Shown: positions 22,832 through 33,735 of the stretch, piece after piece
Position numbering within the stretch: the stretch's first letter is position 1
Layout: each line of letters starts with the position of its first letter
Source: Imbricaverruca yamaguchii
Taxonomy: Eukaryota > Arthropoda > Thecostraca > Neoverrucidae
Assembly (NCBI GenBank): GCA_034440575.1
Contig: JAOTOL010001655.1
Coordinates: forward strand, 2,429,501-2,493,500
Length of the DNA stretch: 64,000 nt
Direction of reading: 5' to 3'
The notes under the pieces: generated by a model
The model's input: only the letters and a program-made list of their open reading frames with translations
Told to the model about the DNA's origin: nothing
The model's database searches: none
Program-made: the position numbers and the translations under genes

Positions 22832-23426
22832 GCTCGTGGTGCTGGTAGAGTTTGTTGTTAGGTGGTGTTGAAAAAAGATTGTAGGTGGCAGGTGTGTGGA
22901 ACACTGTACGCTCGACAAATATGGCGGAGGGCAAAGAAGGGCGTGAAGAGAGCCCGACAGGTGTAACAGAGGGGGTAGATAAAGACGAAGAATACACAAA
23001 GAAATCAGAAACTGTGCTTGAAGGGAGCACGAATAGATAGATCAGATAAAGATCGTGCAGAGGGCACTAGAGGGAAGATCGGGTGGGTGTTGGGGGGTTC
23101 CTGGGTGGGGGGAGTGGCAGCACCGCCGGACTAACCTTGTTTTAATCCGGCCTGAAGGTAGGTGTAGCTGGAGTCTAGAAGCACTGCACTGAAGAGGTCT
23201 TGTAGAGGTAGATGTAGAGAAGCTGTCGGGCGCGTAGATGCAGGAGAGAAGCTTGTAGAGGTAGTGTAGCGCAAGGTGTTAGAGAAGGCTGAGAAGTAGA
23301 TCCGGAAGCTCCAAGTTGAAGGTAGCTGAAAATAGGTTAGCGGAGCGGGAAGGTAGTGTTTGTTTATAAAGGTTGGGTTTGGATCGGTGCTTGTGACTCT
23401 GGCAGTGTGTATACGTGTGTTGGTGT
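22832..23426 (-). other. Presumed 5' region of the I-group LINE, GTAGAG-rich
   Basis: Upstream of ORF1 the minus strand has no further gene. On the plus strand, 23155-23345 repeats words such as TGTAGAGGTAG and GAAGCTTGTAGAGG. A similar GTAGAG-rich texture occurs at 17560-17720 on the other side of the element. This may be the 5' UTR or a flanking repeat. The element's 5' edge was not resolved. Confidence 0.35.
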
Positions 23427-23547
23427 AGGTGGCTGCTGGCGGGTGACGGGTGGCTGGTGGCTGGTGGCTGGTAGCTGGTGGCTGGTGGCTGGTGGCAGGT
23501 GACAGGTGGCGGTTGGCTGGTGGCTGGTAGCTGGTGGCAGGCGTTGA
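23427..23547. repeat. (GGCTGGT)n heptamer minisatellite
   Basis: A short array of GGCTGGT/AGCTGGT/GGCAGGT heptamers. Minus-strand reading gives repeated Pro-Pro-Ala-Thr-Ser motifs, which are a repeat artefact. Confidence 0.8.
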
Positions 23548-26500
23548 CTGGCGTCGACCGCTCCAATCCTGGTCTTCGGCTCGCGTCTTCCTTCCTCTTC
23601 TCCTCCGTCAAATCTTGAGGCCAATCACTCGTGGCTAACAAGTTTTGTGGGTGCGCAGCGTCTAACCGTAGGGTGCAGCAGTGCAAAACCAGATTGTGTA
23701 TGCTGTGCTTTATTTATTTTTATTTTTATTCTGTGATTTTGAGCCTCTTTTTTTTACCTTTTGTGCTGTGTTGTTTTATCTACTTGACGCAATGTCGTAA
23801 TAGCCACGAGTCAATTGTGGATGATCTCAATAAAGTCATAAATTCACAGTATGGTATGAAATGTTCAGCGGAATCGACGTGAAGGAGTCTTTACATAGTT
23901 CGCTCACGCCATATCATGTTCTTCTTTAGGAGCATCCATCCACAGGCGCCCAGTGATGGCTATGCAACGTGCATTAACCTGTAAAGTTCTCTGTACAGCT
24001 TTTCGCCCGATACATCTTTCTACGCTACAAAATAACTTAGGTTCGTAATAACCGTTGATGTTGTTGCAATTGGTGGACATGGGGATGCATAAATGTAACT
24101 TCAGTATTATAACTGGAGAGGGAGCAAGTTTTGAAGAAGACGATGACGGGTACAAAGACGCATTTTCAGAAGGATAAGGGTAACAGAAGGTCCTTAATTT
24201 GGAGCATTTACATGGAACCTTGAGGCATGTATGCAGCCAATGCTTCCTACGAAAAGGGGAAGGCGGGAAGGACCCAAATGAATCCCATTTTATGTAGTGC
24301 AAAACGAAATTTTCCACGTTTTTGCATGGAATACCTATAACTTTTTAGTTAGGCGGCGGATGTGTTTGTCAGCGAGGAAAGCAATCGGAATTTCCTCATG
24401 TGAGAGGAATTTACTGTTTTGGGAGGCTATGCGAAATACTTCCCCGAAAGATATACATTCCGTCACTATCAGCATACCGACGTTTAAAACAGTGTGGGCA
24501 GGTTTTATAACATTTCAGTCGCTGGGAGCACATGCACCATTTGCGTCACAAATGCCTTGTCAGTCAGGCTGAGCATCTTGGCACCTGGATACCCTGCTTA
24601 GGCATATACTTAGTCCTTGATGCATTAGTGCGTCTAGTGAATGTTGGGCGATTGGGCTGGTGTTGACGGCTCTGGGCTGTTGCTACGGTGGTCTCAAGCT
24701 GATGTTGAGCCAAGATTAATGCTGGGCGTACATGTGGTTGGAGTCACTCCAATTCACTCATGTGGACTGTAGGGGAAGGGTCCAGGCAGGGGGCTGCTCT
24801 GCTGTTCAGCCTCTATATCGGTGCTATTGAACTAAGTCGTTGGAAGTCACAAGACGTTCTTGAGCTCTTACCGTGGTTCCACGGACAATAACAGTATGTA
24901 TACCGGCAGGGGAGCAGCATATTGGAGCGTCCTGTTTATGCTATCCCAAGAAGGATCTGTTTCGTTGGTGTTTCACTTTCGAGCTTCTCTGTTGAATTGT
25001 GGGTGGGCACAAATTAGCATGAAAACGAAATAGCCCCGTTGGATGTAGGAGGGGACGCGCTCTTGCAAAATAAAGGGACATGATACCCGTTGCTGTAACA
25101 CTACGAGTTCTTGGTGGCTTCATAAGTGGCTATGTGGGCTACCAAATAGTCCTGTTCCCATTCCCAGAAGAACCTCTAATTCCCCAAATTACCAGAGGCT
25201 CTGCAACTCACCGAGCCTCCAAGCTCCGGTGGTACTCAATCTTCCAGGAGCCTTCCAACGCCTGTAAGTGCCAGCGAACTACAAGCGGCCTCATACAACC
25301 AGAAGTGGCCGCCCCCATTAACTTCGAAGAAAACTTCAAGGTTTCTTATGGGCTCCCCAGTTGCAAGGGGCCCATTCCAGTTCCCATGAAACACTCGTGG
25401 TCCTAGAGTTGGTCCTCTAACTTTCGGGGCTCGCCCGGCTCTCAGGGTCCTTCAAATTATCCAAATTACCATAGGGTCTCTGTCTCTTATGACATCTCCA
25501 TTTGTCTAGGGATCCTCAAAATTCACAATTTTTTGGGCTCGCTATTTTCCAGAGCACAACATTCAAAGTACCCTTCTCTTTCCGGATGCCACCCAGCTCC
25601 TGCGAAGATAATGAAGTTCCACGGGGCCTTACAGCTAAGAGATTATCTATAATTTGCAGGATCCCTCCTGCTTTAGGGGCCACTCCAGCTTCAATACAAA
25701 CAGTTCCACAAGAGCAAAGTATCTCTCTCTCCCAGCTTTAAGTGGCAATTCCAGCGTCAACTGGCCCTTCCATTGTCAGTTGTCCATCAAGCTTCAAGAG
25801 GCCTTTCCGACTCCCAGGGGACACTTCTGTTCAAGGCTGGCACTAAAAAATGCCGAGACACGTTCATTGAGCAGAAATCGGACTATTTCTGGCATACGTA
25901 GAGCGCCGAGAACATCAGGTTTTGCATGATGCAGAATCAAAAAGTTTCTTGGTTGTTCTAGTGTAGTTTCGTCTTGCTAAAGGCGGCGAGCTGCCGCCCT
26001 ATCCGTTGCCTGGGTCTCTGACTTTGGATGTTGACCGGAGAAAATGGCATAAGTACGTGTTGAGCGCCACCAATGTTTGCTTTGCAAAGTTCCAGATCAG
26101 CCAAGATTACTTCTCAATGTGATTCAGTACATCTGAAGTACATACTGGTTAAATAAATGCACATGATTGCACACATGATTATGAGGCCCTACGGGTCCGC
26201 CCGCCCTTCCGAGATACCGAAACCGAAAAGGCATGTTGCTCCCCCGTCACAACTAGCACAGTGCAACGAGAGACATCAGCCTGCAGAACTCCGTCAACCC
26301 CGGGGGACGGGCCGAGGGGCCGCGACTACCCCGATAAAAGTGAGCGGACAAGTAGACTAGGAGAAGTTGGCCTGCCTGCACGTGACAGAGGATGGATTAT
26401 TGTTGCAGTGTTGGGTGAATGACACATGCAAAGGGACGTAGGCACGGGATGGATACTGGGATGGGAAGAGGGAAGTGGACGATGGAGACTGCGCGAGCCC

Positions 26501-26588
26501 TCGAAAACACATACATGTTTCCGCACCCCTTATCGGGGTGGCTGTGGCAACCCGGGGGAACACCATTTCCCTAGCCAGCCAAGTTATG
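23548..26588. other. No gene seen; degenerate repeat at about 25150-25850
   Basis: A T-rich stretch at 23700-23770 could be the A tail of a minus-strand retroposon. From about 25150 to 25850 loose units of 30-40 bases share words such as GGGGCCCATTCCAG, resembling the texture at 1045-1345; an old minisatellite is the likely cause. No protein or RNA similarity was recognised on either strand in the rest. Confidence 0.4.
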
Positions 26589-26628
26589 AAGTTTGCACGT
26601 GAGGGTCTCTCTCCCTCTCTCTCCCAGA

Positions 26629-26679
<51 letters not shown>

Positions 26680-26720
26680 TCCTCTCTTTCTCTCTCTCGC
26701 TCCCTCTCTTCTTCTTTCTT

Positions 26721-26804
<84 letters not shown>

Positions 26805-26805
26805 C
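26589..26805. repeat. (CT)n microsatellite
   Basis: About 200 bases of CT dinucleotides, imperfect on the left and nearly pure at 26724-26800. The Leu-Ser and Glu-Arg open frames across it are artefacts. Confidence 0.9.
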
Positions 26806-27573
26806 GCCACTTCTGGCCCCCTTAGGATTAGGGAGCCCTAGGGACAAGGAATATCTAGGGACCACCGGCCGTGGCTGCAATTCCTGCTGGGGTGTTGGTC
26901 TGACCAGCTCGTCTCCGGTAATAAATTAGCTTGCATAGCTACGTTATTTTCCAGGATGTTGTCTACGTCGAATAGTACCCCTTTGTAGTGTCCATCGGGA
27001 GTTTGCACATGCGGGGCACTCTGACCGTATGCGCCACACTGTGACGTCACCACACCGCTGTCGGTACACTTTGATTGCCATGCCGATGGCGAGGTAAGCA
27101 TATTACACCTCCCAAACAATAAGTGCGGAGTTACCAAGTAAGGCGCTCTACATTACCTTTTGAACCATATTCACATGTCAGTTAATTCATGTAATTTACA
27201 TTTCGGAGTGCATCCGACAGGGTGGGGAGCGAAACGCTTCTTCAGATATTTCGTCTCACAAAATGTTTTCTTTTGCACTCCGGGTTCATACAGGATTGGA
27301 ATGGGGTTTGCATGAACTCCGACAGATCAACGTAGAAGGAACGCAACAATCACTAGAAAGAAGACAAGACAACGTCCACCAAGGACAGAATATTCTATTC
27401 ACGGTTGCCACTTAAACTAGTCACTTTTCGTAACAGCAAGCACCCATACCACAGCCACACACAACATACTGAAACTGAACCACCGGAAGTGCCGACGACA
27501 TTGCGTCAAGAGCGCCTGCCAGACCGCGTGCCTGCGCACTTGGTATGGTGTCCTCCCCAAGCTCCGACTCAGG
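26806..27573. other. No gene seen
   Basis: Mixed-composition sequence between the CT microsatellite and a SINE-A copy. No coding, RNA or repeat signal was recognised. Confidence 0.4.
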
Positions 27574-27586
27574 CCGGTGTCCCTAA

Positions 27587-27745
27587 GGTGGTTATTGGCT
27601 TTACGACACGTCGATCGTTGAGTCATGTACCGTTGCCAATCTCTCACGCCGATTGGTCGCGGGCGAAGAGTAGCGATAGGTGAGACTCGAACTCACGATC
27701 TTTCGATTGTAAGATGGGCAACCTCCCCCTAGACTACTCGTCCCC
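27587..27745 (-). repeat. SINE-A copy 1 (tRNA-derived), with target-site duplication
   Basis: The minus strand reads from GGGACGAGTAGTCTAGGGGG (A-box-like head) through the B-box-like GAGTTCGAGTCTC to a shared body (TCTTCGCCCGCGACCAATCG) and a tail ending AATAACCACC. Flanks are CCGGTGTCCCTAA (27574-27586) and CCGGTGTCTCTAA (27746-27758), a 13-base target-site duplication with one difference. Three other copies occur in the window (36395, 38792, 40594). Confidence 0.85.
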
Positions 27746-28690
27746 CCGGTGTCTCTAAAAACTTATTGTCAACCTGGGAGCGTTTTATCAGTGCACAGGC
27801 ATACGATCTTACCGCCGGCCTTGGCATGTGCCGGGTGGGTTGATGTAGTGTTTTTTTCTGTTCATAAATATAGTCGTTGACCAATCGCTTTACGGCATTG
27901 TTCATATGACGTCATGAATATCAGGATGTTTTATCACACATTGAACCCACGGCCAAGTGAGTTTCGGCATCCTTGCAAAATACACTCCGGCTGCGGGGCA
28001 GTGTCTCAGTGTCACTCTGACTCCGAACCTTAAAAGTGGCTCCTCACTCTGGCGCCCGGTCTCCGCCGCCCCTCCCCCATCCTCTCCACAGCTTTGAGCT
28101 TGCTTTATCTGCTCCTCAGACTTATGTAAACGTTCCTACGCACGTGGAACGCAGCCCTCTCCATACCTGAGTTCCCGCACGAACGCTTTCGTCCCGATCC
28201 ACAACAGCCTCCCCGTCCCCGTCGAGTTTTCACACGGGAACTTCAGAAAGGCTACTCACCGGAACGACAAAATCACCGGCGAACGGCTCGGTTTGCGCTG
28301 CGCTTGCGCCCCGCCTAATCGTCGGCGATCGATTCGGCACGGACGCTCAGCAGTCACCACGGATCCACCGGCTGGTCACACTCTTCGACACCGCGCTAGT
28401 GCGCTCCACCGCCGTCTGCCCACACCCCCCGACTGTGAACGACGACCGACTGCCCGGCGGCCCAGCCTCGCCGTCGCCGACGAGCCCAGCGGCGGCCCGA
28501 TGTCGCCACACCGCCTGGCGACGGAGCCGTGAACCGGCATGGATAGCTCAAAACATGGCGCCTGAGAGGAAAATACACTCGAACTCCAATACCTTCTTGA
28601 ATGCTGTGATTGCTGTAAAAGTAAGAGCACTTTGGGGAGGGATTTACAAGACTCACCATATACGTTACAGATGCTTGCCGAAACCAATAT
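27746..28690. other. No firm gene; GC-rich stretch
   Basis: From about 28040 to 28560 the sequence is GC- and CpG-rich. A possible relic of a LINE C-terminal tail is suggested by NAFVPIHNSLPVPVEF in one plus frame near 28185, but it is short and isolated. The Arg/Pro-rich frames at 28290-28530 have no recognisable domain. Confidence 0.3.
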
Positions 28691-28699
28691 TGATATGAA

Positions 28700-29300
28700 T
28701 AATGCCGGGTGCTAATGGCGCAGTCAGCATTTTCTTAACCCGTTTCTTAATCCGTCTAGTGGATACAATTTTGGCGGAACTCAAAATAACTCATCACCTG
28801 GGAAGAATAGCGAGGAGATAGCTACACCAATGCCAAGCCTCAACCTTATGGTGTCATCCACAATAGTTATTTTTCTTGACATACTCTGGCTTTATCACCA
28901 GAGAGCAAAGCATCACTGAACTATCGATTCACCAACTTACCCCGCTATAGAGGTAAACTGTTGCTGACGATTGGGTAAGTTGATGAAATGTGAGCTAAAC
29001 AAAATACATTATCCATATGTAGCATTACCTTATGCCACCTGAAAGACAATCATTATAAGAATAGAGGGCTTGCTTTTCAATATTACAGGGAGGGCTGATT
29101 GACAGATTTGGTGGGCAACTGGTTCAGTGTACAGAGTGCAACCAAGAAGGGCCCTTGTGGCTCATAGTTCCACTAATCTTTTATGTCTTTATGTCTTTAT
29201 GAAAGCTCCATATTTCACGCTTTCAATAAAAGTACTGGTTTCAGTCCTGGCTGACTATAGCTCATGGCTTATGCCATGTTAGGTAATGCGCAAACGTTGC
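28700..29300. repeat. Dispersed repeat, copy 1, interrupted by a CR1 tail
   Basis: Matches 32200-32660 in order: GCGAGGAGATAGCTACA near 28810 and 32288, ACTCTGG/CCTCTGG plus CATCAGAGA-like words, GTAAGTTGATGAAATG/GTAAGTTAATAAAATG near 28975 and 32445, and the region CTGGTTTCAGTCCTGGCTGA near 29235 and its relative near 32595. Copy 1 is split by the CR1 fragment at 29046-29199. No coding content was recognised, so the type of element is unknown. Confidence 0.65.
29046..29199 (+). mobile_element. CR1 LINE, 3' tail only (copy 1)
   Basis: This 154-base piece matches the 3' ends of the two minus-strand CR1 copies (at 40794 and 62713). It runs from ACAATCATTATAAGAATAGA through a shared 3' UTR containing ACAGAGTGCAACCAAGAAGG to a tail of TCTTTATG repeats. 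The word TGAAAG occurs at both ends (29040-29045 and 29200-29205), a 6-base target-site duplication. Deep 5' truncation and a short repeated tail are typical of CR1. Confidence 0.85.
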
Positions 29301-29749
29301 TCCATAGCTGGCTGGCCGTGTGCACCACTTTCCAAAAGTAGCTCCGACTCCAGTAAAGCTGTGGTTGAAACATATGCCGCGTGTTGCTGCGAGAGCGGTC
29401 GCTGCAACAGTCTGACTGACGGCAATGGCGGCGATGGTGACGGCGGCAGAGGTGGTGACAGCGGCAGTACCAATGATAGCCGTGGTGGCGACAGAGGCTG
29501 TGGTAGTGGCGGCGACGGAGAGGCGAGCGGAAGCAGAGGAAGTCGTCTTAGGCTCCACCCGACACTGACCGTACACCATCCGACGCTGGCACTCTCGCTA
29601 CAGAGCCGTCCCCGACCGTCCCCGGCCGCCATGGATGCCCCACTGCGGGCGGACACTTGGTCCTACCCGTCCGGTCCCAGTCCGGGTCCTGACCCCGGCC
29701 CTGACCTCGACCCCGGCTGTGACGTCAGGCACAACGCCATGTCGCCACA
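29301..29749. other. GGC/GAC-rich low-complexity sequence
   Basis: A plus-strand frame open from 29286 to the USP relic encodes a Gly/Asp/Ser-rich stretch (29420-29540) and a Pro-rich stretch (29600-29720). It may be a low-complexity N-terminus of the USP-like gene or just GC-rich repeat. It carries no domain. Confidence 0.35.
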
Positions 29750-30035
29750 GCCGCCGAGGCGCGGTCTCAACAACCGCGACAACACATGCTACATCAACGT
29801 TGTGCTGCAGGCGCTCTTCCACTCAGAGCAGTTCCGCTATGATGTGATGACGTCACGGCCCAGTCTGTGCTAGCGCCACATAACGGCACTGCAGTGGGTG
29901 TTCACGTTCCTGGCCTTCTCGCAGCGGCTCATCTTCTCCCAGTCGGCCTTCACACGCGCCGCACTGTCGCCCTGGCTCGAGGCAAGACTGCTCGGAGCTG
30001 CTTACTAGACTGTCCCACCGAACAATGGTAACAAC
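29750..30035 (+). pseudogene. USP35/38-like deubiquitinase fragment
   Basis: The frame reads RRGLNNRDNTCYINVVLQAL, which is the Cys box of a ubiquitin-specific protease (peptidase C19) with the catalytic cysteine kept. The usual GLxNLGNTCY is altered to NNRDNTCY. After an in-frame TAG at 29871-29873 it goes on as LQWVFTFLAFSQRLIFSQSA and LSPWLEAR, the spacing and wording seen in USP35/USP38 proteins. A one-base shift near 29985 is needed to reach QDCSELLTRL, the next conserved block. Ubiquitin removal would need the distant His box, which is not present. Stop, shift and truncation make this a dead fragment, a partial duplicate or retrocopy. Confidence 0.7.
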
Positions 30036-30329
30036 AAAAGTTCGAACGTTGATCCACATCCTCTCCATGTTCCTTTTATCTTAAAAGCTCACCTCTGTAA
30101 GTTTTAGACACATCCGAACTGATGTAGGGTTCCCGCAAGCTGACCTCGTTCGTAGATCATTGCCACTCCACTGGTCGATGGCGCCATGGTGGCATTATCG
30201 TTCACTGGCATGCAATGATTTCCGTTGCGCGCCTTGTCATATCTGTTTGGATTATAGTTGTAGCTGCCCGAGTGCGTTATACGGTCTATGTAAGGCCTCT
30301 GGAATGTTTTCTTTACGGGTTATCTATCT

Positions 30330-31636
30330 CGTCAGCTATTTACTTGGCAGACGGGACGGGACTATACGGTGGACAGGAGAAACTGCTTGGAATCCCCAAA
30401 ATGTCAGCTGGCACAGGAGTCGAAATGGCACTCGTCGGGTTTGAGTTGGTTCAAGAGCACCAGCTGGCTGAAAGGGTCAGGGGCCTCTCCTTCGACACTA
30501 CCGCTTCAAATACTGGCTGCTATGTACGAGCGTGCGTGAAGTTGGAGGAACTCTTGGAAAGGGAACTGCTTCACCTCGCCTGCAGGCATCAAGTGTACGA
30601 GGTCGTTCTCTTCCGCGCCATGAAGTCTGCTATGGACCCTTCCACCGGGCCAGACGACAAGCTCTTCGATGAGTTCCAGAGACAGTGGAACTCACTGGAC
30701 ACGACTGATGTCACCACCGCCAGTGATACTCCATCCGTCAAAATCGAAGCCAGCGGAACGCTGTCCGCGCTGAAAGCCCGAATGGTGCCGGTGATCACAG
30801 AGGCTCTGGTCCAGGCGCAGCCACGGAACGACTACAAGGAGCTGCTGCAGCTCGTGCTCCTGTTCCTGGGGGAGACGACGGTGGACGAGAGCCCCCTGAA
30901 GAGACCAGGAGCGCACCATCATGCGAGGTGGATGGCAAAGGGCATATACGCGTTGAAGCTGTGCCTGCTGCAGCGGCAGTTCCAGATGACGTCCGACGAA
31001 CTCAAAGGCATCACGTCCGTCAGCCTCTTCGTGGCGCTGGTCTACTTGAGAGCATGGGCTCTTGCGTCGCCAGCGGGTCTCACACCACGTGTGGACCTAA
31101 AGTTACTCCAGAACCTGGAGGCACTTGCACGCGAGGGGAGCTGCAGCTGTGCGCAAACAGCTCTGGAAGCCATGATGCGCCATCTGTGGTATATATCCGA
31201 ACCTCTGGTCGGGCTGGCACTCTTCGGCCAAGCTGTCCCGCAGTGTGAGAAGGAGTGTATGGTCACCAACCTCGGAAAGCCTGCGAAGAAAAAGGCACTG
31301 AAGCGACTCTAAAATAAAAATGTGGGGCCATTCCGGGGAAAACGCCTGTCGGATTCCGTCACCTCACGGACAACAGTGCTGCTGGAGGCTCTGAACCTGG
31401 ACGGTAGCTTCCTGCGCACACCAGTCCAGTCGTGGGAAGAAAACGACGCGTATAAGGCGGGCAAGCGGCGCGTGTCACGGCATGCGGTCGTCAACGATCA
31501 CGCGGAACGAGCGATCGCCTTGATCAAGGAGTTCAACAACGCCCTGACAACGACAGAAGAGCAGCGGCAGTTCCTGCTGAAGGCAGTGCATGGGAATAGC
31601 AAGGTGATCCAAAAGAAAACAAAAAGGAAATGATGA
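30330..31636 (+). pseudogene. Transposase-like gene of an uncharacterised family, one in-frame stop
   Basis: The frame (open from 30215) becomes recognisable at KLLGIPKMSAGTG, then LSFDTTASNTG (a DDE/RNase-H-like strand with an Asp), LLHLACRHQVYEV (a Cys-x-x-His motif often found before the second acidic residue in hAT-like and related transposases), RPGAHHHARWMAKGIYALK and HLWYISEPLVGLALF. A TAA at 31310-31312 interrupts the frame. The same frame continues to 31633 with TTVLLEALNLDGSFL, SRHAVVNDHAERAI and LTTTEEQRQFLLKAV, which match the end of this family as I recall it from hydra, aphid and crustacean genomes. The start of the protein is missing or diverged. No terminal inverted repeats were identified. 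Transposition activity is only inferred. Confidence 0.65.
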
Positions 31637-32199
31637 TCTGAACGACAAGTGTGACACCTACATACAGGTCGGTTAATTGACGCTTTGTCTGAAGGACACG
31701 GTGTGTGAATCTTATTATTGTCGAGTGACCGCCGATCCTTGCCGCGCGATAGGTATCCATTTCTGAAATATGCCAACTTGCGGGACCCCTAGATCTTGAA
31801 TAAACCGTCCAGTTCATTCAGTGTGGTGGTTTCTTGCATAAACGAATGCGGCAATAAATGTGGATCGAATGAAATATGGATATTGGTATGGTGGGACAGC
31901 ATACTGCTCACGTACCTTTTGGACACGCTTTACGAAGATGTCCGTGGCTCCGCCTGGCGATGGTCAACCACAGCTGCAAAGCCAATTCATAAGTCAATAT
32001 ATTTCATTCGTCAAACCTCACCTTCTCCCCCTGCAATGCAATTTACATTCGTGGTTTGATTGCCTGGTCCTCCATGACTTGCTAGAGGATTTAGTGTGAG
32101 CGCTAATGTACTTCGTATACAAAGTGAAACAATTAATAATTAATTAATGTATTGACAGCATAAATAAATTTGGCACAGCATCATATAGGGGAGGCCGGT
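31637..32199. other. No gene seen
   Basis: No coding or repeat signal was recognised between the transposase-like gene and the second copy of the dispersed repeat. Confidence 0.4.
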
Positions 32200-32476
32200 T
32201 CTACTTAATGGCATTTTGTCGGAACTGAACATATTTCGGATACATTTTCAGTTTCGACAAAATTGCATCACCTTGGACGGGTAGCGAGGAGATAGCTACA
32301 TCTACGCCAAGTGTAATGCTTCTAGTATTATCCAGATATTTTTGTGTGGCTTCCTCTGGGCTTTCCATCAGAGACCAAAGTATAATGCAACAACCCGGTT
32401 ATCAACTTATCTCGCTGCAGGGGTAAGTTGCTACTGACGATGGTGTAAGTTAATAAAATGCAAGTTAAGTAAAATA

Positions 32477-32541
<65 letters not shown>

Positions 32542-32660
32542 TGTTATTAGGTTACGCAATCTGAAACGCTCTTATTTCAAGCTTACAGTAATACTACTGG
32601 TTTGAGTTTCGGCTGACCATAGCCCATGGCTTACACTATTCAGAGATTGCACAAATGTCC
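32200..32660. repeat. Dispersed repeat, copy 2, with an (AT)n run
   Basis: Second copy of the family seen at 28700-29300, here without the CR1 insertion. Its middle carries an (AT)n microsatellite at about 32477-32540 in place of the sequence ACATTATCCATATG of copy 1. Confidence 0.65.
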
Positions 32661-33544
32661 ATTTTCCGCTGCAACTTTTCTTATGTTCAGTCTTTTCCGT
32701 CTGGTGAGAAATGCCCCTCGAAATATTAGATAAAATTATCTTGGAGCAGTTGTTGTGAACACCCTTAAAATAGGCAATTCTGTGGTGATCATATTTCATT
32801 ACCAGTCAACAAAACGTGGATAGTCTGATGTTTACACTGGCTGCTGTAGTTGATGCAGGTTGCAACAATTTACCCAGGAAGTTTTCTGCTGCAGGTCGCA
32901 ACATGTTATGCAACATTACGAATACATTATTGCGGCAAATGATAAAAGGATTTAACAGTCGCAAAGCTGAGAGTATGATAATTATAACAGACGCCTAAAA
33001 AGTTAGGAAATGGGCGAAAAATCTTATTAAAAAACAGGACAAAGTACATTTAAATCTTACTTTCGGTCGCTAGTCGGAATAATTTCCGCTTTTCGTTGTC
33101 GCGAGAAGAAGGTGCCAATAGCACCATGTGTCGTAGCCAAGGCAACCGGCTTCACACTTGTGTTGAAAATGCTGTTGCATCAACCATCCACTGTATCAAC
33201 TAGGCCAGCTCTCCCCTTCTTCAGAAGTAGTGACAGCCAAACAGCTACCACCATAATTAATTAATTCCTATGGAAGTACAATCATCATCCAGGGTTTGCT
33301 TGGACGCTTGGATGTTTGAAAACAGACAACATTCTTAGATCGCTTTCTTCTTTTTAGCCCACTTATTACAGCATACATGCTGCCTTTTTATCTAAAGAAA
33401 TAAAAATTTAACCAGAGTTCTTGCGGGATGCTTTTATGAACCCTGACCTGCTGCTAAGCAGAGCTTGTTTCGTGAACCCTGGCCACACCACCCGATCCAT
33501 GAATTCTGGTTCAAAGGCTGAATATTTTGACCGATATTTTAGTG
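32661..33544. other. No gene seen
   Basis: A+T-moderate sequence with short random open frames only. Confidence 0.4.
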
Positions 33545-33735
33545 TGACGTCAATGCACGGCCGCCCGGTAGCTCGTCCCCGTCCTTATCGGGCCAGTCGC
33601 CAACTGACCCTCCCAGCCGCTGACCCTAAATGCGAGTGCGTGAAGCGACACGAACCCGGTGTTGTCAGGACAGGGGAGACCGATGTAGGCCAGCGCTCCA
33701 AGCAACTGAGTTACCGGGGCGGCAAACTAACTTAA
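33545..33735 (-). repeat. SINE-B copy (tRNA-derived)
   Basis: The minus strand from about 33722 reads CCCCGGTAACTCAGTTGCTT (A box region), GGAGCGCTGGCC, CCCCTGTCCTGA, then GGGTTCGTGTCGC (B-box-like), GCATTTAG, CAGCGGCTGGGAGGGTCAGT and GACGGGGACGAGCTACCGG. The same order of words occurs on the plus strand at 40208-40455. The two copies differ at many positions, so the family is older than SINE-A. No target-site duplication was resolved. Confidence 0.7.

Noticed and set aside
28040..28560. CpG-rich promoter or LINE C-terminal relic
   Set aside because: A single weak motif (IHNSLPVPVEF) and no consistent frame or promoter element.
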